From: Saccharopolyspora erythraea NRRL 2338
GTDB taxonomy: Bacteria > Actinomycetota > Actinomycetes > Mycobacteriales > Pseudonocardiaceae
Length of the DNA stretch: 64,000 nt
Direction: 5' to 3'
Assembly: GCF_000062885.1 (NCBI RefSeq)
Contig: NC_009142.1
Span: forward strand, 7,429,584-7,493,583
Positions within the stretch are counted from its first letter, which is position 1. Each line of letters begins with the position of its first letter. The position numbers and the translations under genes are program-made. The notes under the pieces were generated by a model. It was not told the origin of the DNA. It saw nothing but the letters and a program-made list of their open reading frames with translations, and made no database searches. This document shows positions 58,222 through 64,000 of this stretch, piece after piece.

Positions 58222-59181
58222 ATGGACCGCGGCAGAACCACCGGCTGGACCGGCCAGATCGACTGGCCGCCCACGCCCGCAGCACCACGGCACGGACGGC
58301 ACCGCAAGACCGGCTCGGCCGGTGCCTGGACGCCGGTCGTCCCCTCGCGGAAGCGCTGCACCGGCAGCGCCTTCCAGCGGATCGACCCGCTGGACGACAC
58401 CGGCCCGGTGGGCGGACTGCACGAGTTCGACCTCGGCATGGTGCCCGCGTCGGTGACGCCGCCGCCGACCTGGCGGCGCGCCGGGTGGTTCGCGGTCGCC
58501 TCGTCCGCCGCCGCGCTGAGCGGGCTGATGTGGGCGACCTCGACGCTGGGCGGCCAGACCACGGTGCAGGGCATCGACCTGCCCGGGATGCCGCGCGGCG
58601 GTGACTACCCGCCGCTGGATCCCTACTACCTGACCGGCGACCCGACCCGCCCGAAGGCCAGGCCGACCGGATGGGTGCGGTCGCTGCCCAGCGCCGAGGC
58701 CCTGTCCAGCCCGGTGCCGGTGCCGCCGGTCGCCCGCAGCGCGTGGCCCGCCTCGCCGTTCGACTCGCTGGCGCGGCCAGACTCGCTCGCGCGGCCCGGC
58801 GAGGACGCCGACGTGCGGGCGCCGTCGCGGACCGCGGAGCGCACGGAGAGCGCGGAGCGTCCGCAGGTGCTGGCCGCGGCGGACACCGGGCAGGTGACGC
58901 AACGGACCCACGGCTACTACGCCGCGGTCGCCTCCGGCGATCTCCGCGGGGCCTACGCGATGACGACCGGAGAGCTGCGCGAGGCGGGCTTCGGGGCCTT
59001 CGCCGCGCGATACGACGACGCGGGGGGCCTCGAGGTCGTATCGGTCCGCGACGTCCCGGGAGGGGCGGTGGTGACGCTGCGCCTGACCGGCGCCGACGGC
59101 GCGGTGACCACGCAGCGCCGGCGGCTGGGGTTCACCGGCGGCGACGACCCGCTGGTGCACAGCGACGAGCGGGTTTCCTGA
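58222..59181 (+). CDS. Membrane-anchored protein with C-terminal NTF2-like region
   Basis: A 319-residue protein. A basic, disordered cytoplasmic head (1-90) precedes one membrane helix (about 92-112, WFAVASSAAALSGLMWAT). After a Pro/Ala/Arg linker comes an extracellular part of about 90 residues (HGYYAAVASGDLRGAYAMTT, then GELREAGFGAFAARYDDAGG), whose pattern resembles NTF2-like/lumazine-type outer domains of actinobacterial envelope proteins. I do not recognise a named family. The gene after it has a similar layout. Confidence 0.7.
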   Translation: MDRGRTTGWTGQIDWPPTPAAPRHGRHRKTGSAGAWTPVVPSRKRCTGSAFQRIDPLDDTGPVGGLHEFDLGMVPASVTPPPTWRRAGWFAVASSAAALSGLMWATSTLGGQTTVQGIDLPGMPRGGDYPPLDPYYLTGDPTRPKARPTGWVRSLPSAEALSSPVPVPPVARSAWPASPFDSLARPDSLARPGEDADVRAPSRTAERTESAERPQVLAAADTGQVTQRTHGYYAAVASGDLRGAYAMTTGELREAGFGAFAARYDDAGGLEVVSVRDVPGGAVVTLRLTGADGAVTTQRRRLGFTGGDDPLVHSDERVS

Positions 59182-59351
59182 GTTGGCCCGGTAGCGCCAT
59201 GCCCCGCGCACGGAGCGTGATCACTGCTCCGTTCGGGTAGTACTGATCGCCCTCTTCAGGTGAACTCGTCGCCGGTTCTTTCCTCCCGGGGCGTTGTGCG
59301 GGGTACGAGTGCATCCGGACAACGCTGACCACCGGACGCGCGAGGAAGACC

Positions 59352-60317
59352 GTGGACCGCTTATCGACAGGGCGCAGACGCGACCGCGACGGCTCCATCC
59401 CGGTCTCGGAGCTGATCAAGCGCGAACCGGACCGCCCTTCCCACGGCCGCACTTCCCACGACGGAACGCGCCACGCGGCCCGCGGCGGCCGCGCGGCCCC
59501 CGGCGCGCCGAACACGGCAACCCACGACGCGACTGGCCGCAGCACTCACGACGCGACTGGCCGCAGCGGCAACGCCCGGGCGCCCCAAGGCGCAGCGCGC
59601 CGCACGGTCCTCGGCTCGAAGGCCCGCACCGCGCAGGACGACGAACGGACGCGCCACGAAGAGCGGGCCGACGAGTTGCTGGCGGACTCGGTCGACGCCG
59701 ACGCGGGCCCGCCGCCACCGCTGGCGGCGCGGCTGGCCTTCGGCGTCCTCGGAGTGGCGCTGGTGCTGGGCTCGGCGGCGATGTCCTCGATGATCATCTC
59801 CCGGCCGACCCCGGTACCCGCCGCGCGCACGGAGCCGGTCGACGGGGCCCTCGCCCTGCGACCCGACCTCGTCCGGGACGCGCGCTGGCCGTTCACCTCG
59901 CCCGCACCGGAGACGGCGACTGCCAGGGCCGGCGATCCGGTGGCGCCGCTCACCAGTGCGCCACCGATGCCACCACCTGCCGTGAACCCGGCCGCGGGCA
60001 GCGACCGGTCGGCGGTCCTGCTCGTCGACGAGCTCTACCGGCGGCTGGACTCCGACCCTGCCAGCGCGGTCGAGCTCCTCGCACCGGAGCTCGTGGACGG
60101 CCAGGGCGCCGAGCTGGCCGCCTCCTGGCGGGACGCCTCGTCGGTGCAGGCCCGCCCGGTTTCGGCGCAGGCCGGGACGGTGGTCGCCGAGGTGGAGCTG
60201 GGCTACCAGGGCGGCGACCGCGTCGTCCTGCGCCACCAGTTCACGGTGGAACCGGGCGTGCGGCAGCGGATCTCGGGCGCCGAACTCATCACGGCCAGGC
60301 ATTTCGACGCCGGCTGA
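59352..60317 (+). CDS. Membrane-anchored protein, layout like its upstream neighbour
   Basis: A protein of 321 residues. A long Arg/Gly/Ala-rich cytoplasmic head (1-110) contains a tandem repeat (THDATGRSTHDATGRS). One membrane helix lies near 122-145 (LAFGVLGVALVLGSAAMSSM). The outer part ends with a folded region (VLLVDELYRRLDSDPASAVE, LLAPELVDGQGAELAASWRD) of the same short alpha/beta pattern as the gene before it. GTG 59352 follows GAGGAAG. The function is unknown; the two may act together. Confidence 0.7.
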   Translation: MDRLSTGRRRDRDGSIPVSELIKREPDRPSHGRTSHDGTRHAARGGRAAPGAPNTATHDATGRSTHDATGRSGNARAPQGAARRTVLGSKARTAQDDERTRHEERADELLADSVDADAGPPPPLAARLAFGVLGVALVLGSAAMSSMIISRPTPVPAARTEPVDGALALRPDLVRDARWPFTSPAPETATARAGDPVAPLTSAPPMPPPAVNPAAGSDRSAVLLVDELYRRLDSDPASAVELLAPELVDGQGAELAASWRDASSVQARPVSAQAGTVVAEVELGYQGGDRVVLRHQFTVEPGVRQRISGAELITARHFDAG

Positions 60318-60800
60318 CGCCCCGTCCGGGGCATCCGGCGGTGGTTTTCCACAACAATGCGGCAACGACGTGGAGCTCCCACGACGCCGGGTTCACCACC
60401 TGCTGGGACGCCCGGAGAACCGGGCAGGACCGCGGTGGTTGCCGCACGCAACGGGTTCGGTCCGCCACGAAGAGCCAGCAGAACCCCGATCAACTGCGAA
60501 AACACCGTGAGACTCGCAACGACCGGGTGCGGCGGAGCCCCGCGCGGGAGGTAGCGTCGTGATCGGTGGCATCGATCTGCCGACTTCGGGCCTACGCGAA
60601 TACGACGTCGGCTAGGCTCCCTTAACGCGGACGGGTCGAGCCGACCGGCCAACCCAGGCCGCGCTGAGAACGTGTACATGTCGGAGGGCCGGACCCGGTC
60701 CGCCAAATCCGCCGATGTTCGGCGGGGCCGTGCACCCGGGATCGCTCCCGGGTCGCCAGCGGAGCTCGAAGGACATCGATAGCAGTACGGGGAGACGTCG
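60318..60800. other. Promoter region of the first kinase gene
   Basis: About 480 nt without a credible gene. ACCCGGGA-TCGC-TCCCGGGT (about 60731-60752) is a perfect hairpin some 50 nt before the kinase start. GGGGAGA precedes GTG 60801. Nothing else is recognisable. Confidence 0.4.
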
Positions 60801-62246
60801 GTGAGCGACGAAGGTCGCCTGGTCGCCGGACGCTACCGAGTGCAGCGACGCATCGGCAGTGGCGCGATGGGCGTGGTGTGGGAGTGTGTCGACGAGCGCC
60901 TGCACCGCACTGTCGCGGTCAAGCAGTTGTTGCTGCAGCCTGGACTTGATCCGGGTGAGGCCGAGGAAGCGCGGCAGCGGGCAATGCGGGAAGGTCGGAT
61001 CGCGGCACGCCTGCAACACCCGCACGCGATCTCGGTCTACGACGTAGCCGAGGACGAGGGCCAGCCTGTGCTGGTCATGGAATACCTGCCATCCACCAGC
61101 CTCGCGGCGATGATGTCCGAGCACGGGCCGCTGCCGCCGCGGGAGGTGGCACGGATCGGCGCCCAGGTGGCGGCGGCGCTCGGCGCCGCGCACGCCGCGG
61201 GCGTGGTGCACCGGGACATCAAGCCCGGCAACATCCTGCTCGGCGACAACGGCACGGTGAAGATCACCGACTTCGGGATCTCCCGCGCGCAGGGCGACGT
61301 CCAGGTCACCAAGACGGGCATGCTCGCGGGCACGCCCGCCTACCTGTCGCCGGACGTGGCGATGGGCCAGGAGCCCACGCCGGCCTCGGACGTGTTCTCG
61401 CTCGGTGCCACGCTCTACGCCGCGATCGAGGGCAGGCCGCCGTTCGGGCTCAACGAGAACACCCTCGCGCTGCTGCACGCGGTCGCGGCGGGCAAGGTCG
61501 ACCCGCCTCAGCAGGCGGGCCCGATGGCCGATCCGCTGATGGCGATGATGCAGAACCGCGTCGAGGACCGGCCGGACATGGCCCAGGTCCGCGAGATGCT
61601 GCAGGCGGTCGCCGACGGTCACGCGGTCACCTCGGTGCCCACCGTGGCCGCACCGATCCCGCCCGCCATCGCGCCGGACGCCTCCAGCAGCCACCCCGAC
61701 CTGGCTCCGACCAGCGTCGTCGGTGGCGGCGGCGGGCAGGACGGGACCGCGGTCGCGGCCTACGACGAGGACCCCTACTCCGAGCAGCGGCAGTACGAGG
61801 ACGCCACCTCGTACATGGGCTCGGACACCCGCGGCGACGCCGCGATCTACGAGAAGCCCCGCCGCAGCAAGCGGCCGGTGATCGTCTCCGGCATCGCGCT
61901 GGCGGCGGCCGCGGTGATCGCGGTGCTGGTGGTCTCGGCGATGTTCACCCAGAACCCGCCGACCGTGCCTGCCACCCAGCAGAGCAACCAGCCGTCCGCG
62001 GCACCGCCGCCACCGCCGACCAGCGAGCCGGAGGAGACCGAGTCCTCCGAGGAGGACGAGCCGACCACCACCCGGCAGACGCAGACCCGCACCCAGGCTC
62101 CGACGTCCTCGGTGAGCAGGCCGACCTCGACCAGTGGGAGGCCGACCTCGACCCAGGACGATGAACCCACCACCGAGCCGGAGCAGCCGACCTCCAGCAG
62201 GAACACTCCGAGCGGCACCGCGTCGTCGAACGGAACGACGGGCTGA
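60801..62246 (+). CDS. Membrane Ser/Thr protein kinase, PknB type (copy 1)
   Basis: A protein of 481 residues. The kinase domain (about 10-270) has [21 protein letters not shown] (ATP lysine), [10 protein letters not shown] (catalytic loop), DFGIS and [13 protein letters not shown]. The last replaces the usual APE by SPD. A juxtamembrane acidic stretch leads to one membrane helix (about 358-382). The outer part is only a Thr/Ser/Pro/Glu-rich tail ([20 protein letters not shown]) without a folded sensor; it may be glycosylated or span the wall. GTG 60801 follows GGGGAGA. Confidence 0.94.
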   Translation: MSDEGRLVAGRYRVQRRIGSGAMGVVWECVDERLHRTVAVKQLLLQPGLDPGEAEEARQRAMREGRIAARLQHPHAISVYDVAEDEGQPVLVMEYLPSTSLAAMMSEHGPLPPREVARIGAQVAAALGAAHAAGVVHRDIKPGNILLGDNGTVKITDFGISRAQGDVQVTKTGMLAGTPAYLSPDVAMGQEPTPASDVFSLGATLYAAIEGRPPFGLNENTLALLHAVAAGKVDPPQQAGPMADPLMAMMQNRVEDRPDMAQVREMLQAVADGHAVTSVPTVAAPIPPAIAPDASSSHPDLAPTSVVGGGGGQDGTAVAAYDEDPYSEQRQYEDATSYMGSDTRGDAAIYEKPRRSKRPVIVSGIALAAAAVIAVLVVSAMFTQNPPTVPATQQSNQPSAAPPPPPTSEPEETESSEEDEPTTTRQTQTRTQAPTSSVSRPTSTSGRPTSTQDDEPTTEPEQPTSSRNTPSGTASSNGTTG

Positions 62247-62261
62247 GCTCCTCCGCCGTGG

Positions 62262-62299
62262 GCCGGGGCGGGTACCGCTGGGTACCCGCCCCGGCTTTC
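62262..62299 (+). terminator. Intrinsic terminator between the two kinase genes
   Basis: GCCGGGGCGGGTACC (62262-62276) pairs perfectly with GGTACCCGCCCCGGC (62281-62295) around GCTG, followed by TTTCC. It suggests that the second kinase has its own promoter in the next 140 nt. Confidence 0.85.
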
Positions 62300-62437
62300 C
62301 GCGTCCGCCTCGGGCCCTCCCGGGGGACGACCGTCCGGGCGGGCCCAGTAACGTTGAACACTGTCCGGTGAAAGCTGGCCACGGGGGTCCGGTCAGTACC
62401 GTCCAGCCGAAGGCACAGCCACTACCAGGAGACACCT

Positions 62438-63994
62438 GTGAGCGCCGAGGGTCGTTTGATAGCGGGTCGCTACCGCTTGGAACAACAGATCGGCAGTGGC
62501 GCGATGGGCGTGGTGTGGCGCGCCGTCGACGAGCGCCTGCACCGCACCGTCGCCGTCAAACAGCTGCTCCTCCAGCCGGGGTACACCCCGGAGGAGACCG
62601 AGGAGGCCCGCCAACGCGCGATGCGCGAGGGCCGGATCGCCGCGCGGCTGCAGCACCAGAACGCGATCGTCGTCTTCGACGTCGCCGAGGACGAGGGCCA
62701 GCCGGTGCTGGTCATGGAGTACCTGCCGTCGCAGAGCCTCGCCTCGGTGATCAGCGAGAAGGGGCTGGTGCCGCCGCAGCAGGTGGCCCGCATCGGCGCC
62801 CAGGTCGCCGGCGCGCTGGCGGCGGCGCACATGGCGGGGATCGTGCACCGCGACCTCAAGCCGGGCAACATCCTGCTCGGCGACAACGGCATGGCCAAGA
62901 TCACCGACTTCGGCATCTCGCGCGCGATAGGTGACGTCTCGGTCACCAAGAGCGGCATCCTGGCCGGGACCCCGGCCTACCTCGCACCCGAGGTGGCGCT
63001 CGGCCGCGACCCCGCGCCCGCCTCCGACGTCTTCTCGCTCGGTTCGACCCTGTACGCGGCGATCGAGGGCGAGCCGCCGTTCGGCGTGGACGAGAACGCG
63101 ATCAGCCTGCTGCACCGCGTGGCGCGCGGGCAGATCGAGCCGCCGCGGCAGGCGGGGCCCATGACCGCGGCGCTGATGCAGCTGCTGCGCCCGGACCCGG
63201 TGGACCGGCCGACGATGGCGCAGGCGCGCAACCTGCTGCAGGCGGTGGCCGACGGCAGGCCGGTCCCGGCGCCCGCGCCCAACGGCTGGCAGCAGAAGCC
63301 ACCGCCGACGACCGTCGGCCGCTCCGAGTCGCCCGCCACGCGGGTCGGTCCGCCCAGCGGCGGCAAGCCCGCCGCCGCGCAGACGACCGCCACCGCGGCC
63401 CCGCAGCCGTCTGCCGAGCCCGCGCAGCGCAAGCCCCGGCAGGCGCTGCTGTGGGGCATGGCGATCATGATCGCGGTACTGCTCGGCATCCTCGTCGCCA
63501 ACGCGCTCAGCAGCGGCTCGCCCAGCGACCAGGGCCAGCAGCAGACGCCGCCGCCTGCAGGCACGCCGGCGCCCCCGCCGGTCACCAGCGCCCCGGTGAA
63601 GGCGACGACGTCGGCCGCGCCGGCCACCACCTCCAGCGCCGCCGCGACCACCAGCTCCCAGCCGCCGACGTCGGCCGGGAAGCAGCCGTCCGCCGCGGAA
63701 ATCGAGGGCGCGGTGCGCACCTACTACTCGCTGGTGCCCAAGCACCTCGACCAGGCGTGGAACATGCTCGGGCCGTCGTTGCAGGCCCAGGGCAAGGAAT
63801 CCTACGAGCGGTTCTGGAAGCGGATCGAGAAGGTCGAGATCACCGCCGGTCCGCAGTACAACGGCGGCGACAAGGTCGCCGTCGGCATCCGCTTCACCAC
63901 CAAGGACGGCCGCACCAGCAGCGAGCGGCACGTGCTGGGCATGGTCGCCACGACCGACGGCAAGCCGCTGATCAACACGGACCAGAGGCAGTAG
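62438..63994 (+). CDS. Membrane Ser/Thr protein kinase, PknB type (copy 2)
   Basis: A kinase of 518 residues, close paralogue of the gene before it. [52 protein letters not shown] and a normal GTPAYLAPEVALG are present. A membrane helix lies near 336-357 (ALLWGMAIMIAVLLGILVAN). After a Pro/Thr/Ser-rich linker, the last 100 residues form a folded outer domain (IEGAVRTYYSLVPKHLDQAW, then GPQYNGGDKVAVGIRFTT) of NTF2-like pattern that may be the sensor. GTG 62438 follows AGGAG. The stop is six nt before the window end. Confidence 0.94.
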   Translation: MSAEGRLIAGRYRLEQQIGSGAMGVVWRAVDERLHRTVAVKQLLLQPGYTPEETEEARQRAMREGRIAARLQHQNAIVVFDVAEDEGQPVLVMEYLPSQSLASVISEKGLVPPQQVARIGAQVAGALAAAHMAGIVHRDLKPGNILLGDNGMAKITDFGISRAIGDVSVTKSGILAGTPAYLAPEVALGRDPAPASDVFSLGSTLYAAIEGEPPFGVDENAISLLHRVARGQIEPPRQAGPMTAALMQLLRPDPVDRPTMAQARNLLQAVADGRPVPAPAPNGWQQKPPPTTVGRSESPATRVGPPSGGKPAAAQTTATAAPQPSAEPAQRKPRQALLWGMAIMIAVLLGILVANALSSGSPSDQGQQQTPPPAGTPAPPPVTSAPVKATTSAAPATTSSAAATTSSQPPTSAGKQPSAAEIEGAVRTYYSLVPKHLDQAWNMLGPSLQAQGKESYERFWKRIEKVEITAGPQYNGGDKVAVGIRFTTKDGRTSSERHVLGMVATTDGKPLINTDQRQ

Positions 63995-64000
63995 GTCCGG

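Noticed and set aside
1-64000. CRISPR array, tRNA or rRNA genes, prophage, insertion sequence
   Set aside because: No spaced identical repeats of CRISPR type, no tRNA arm pattern, no rRNA-like sequence, and no transposase, integrase or phage structural protein among the frames. The tandem arrays lack unique spacers.

Overview
The window is high-GC actinobacterial DNA, dense in GTG starts, GTGA/ATGA stop-start overlaps and leaderless genes (a -10 hexamer 6-7 nt before the start codon). Family content and gene order point to the Pseudonocardiaceae, most likely Saccharopolyspora; this is an inference from protein recall, not from a search. Seen from the right, chorismate mutase, pcrA/uvrD1, M23 peptidase, sucC, sucD, a DUF5336 protein, a PerM-like protein, purN and purH follow the order and relative orientation of M. 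tuberculosis Rv0948c-Rv0957. This is a conserved core block, and strain-specific genes sit inside it. I see no tRNA, rRNA, CRISPR array, prophage or insertion sequence.

Layout. 1-7 kb: a cut-off DUF4177 gene, small envelope proteins, icd, a DUF457 membrane hydrolase, a lipoprotein, DUF1918, a TetR/oxidoreductase divergent pair and DUF4253. 7-14 kb: a five-hairpin array, then a phosphonate uptake and breakdown operon (phnD, phnC, fused phnE, a phosphonatase-like hydrolase and an FAD amine oxidase in place of a transaminase). A DasR/HutC-type operator lies upstream of it and a HutC-type GntR gene nearby. 14-17.5 kb: folD-DUF3017 and two exporters. 17.8-21.4 kb: a 904-residue TNT-type (NAD glycohydrolase) toxin-like protein whose N-terminus resembles a YezG immunity protein, followed by a 19-bp minisatellite. 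21.5-25.6 kb: pentapeptide, M20, universal-stress, small secreted and GNAT proteins among more repeats. 25.8-32.3 kb: the dnaE2 / imuB / imuA' SOS mutasome with three LexA boxes. 33-40 kb: purH-purN, perM, DUF5336 and sucCD. 40.4-42.2 kb: one membrane-protein gene interrupted by an in-frame TAG. 42.2-43.6 kb: a 600-nt leader with a Crp-type site before an M23 peptidase. 43.7-47.8 kb: a GbsR-type regulator facing a tandemly duplicated methyltransferase-glycosyltransferase pair, the last gene decayed. 48-54 kb: a beta-propeller/LysR pair, pcrA and DedA. 54.1-54.6 kb: chorismate mutase behind a leader peptide with a Tyr-Glu-Phe-Phe-Tyr run and attenuator-like hairpins. 54.7-60.3 kb: an MHS transporter with 3-hydroxybutyrate dehydrogenase, PIG-L and envelope proteins. 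60.8-64 kb: two paralogous membrane Ser/Thr kinases.

Strongest leads: the aromatic-amino-acid attenuator before chorismate mutase; the TNT-like protein with a candidate built-in immunity domain and no adjacent antitoxin; the transaminase-free phosphonate operon with its operator; and the methyltransferase-glycosyltransferase duplication with its perfect 18-bp operator.
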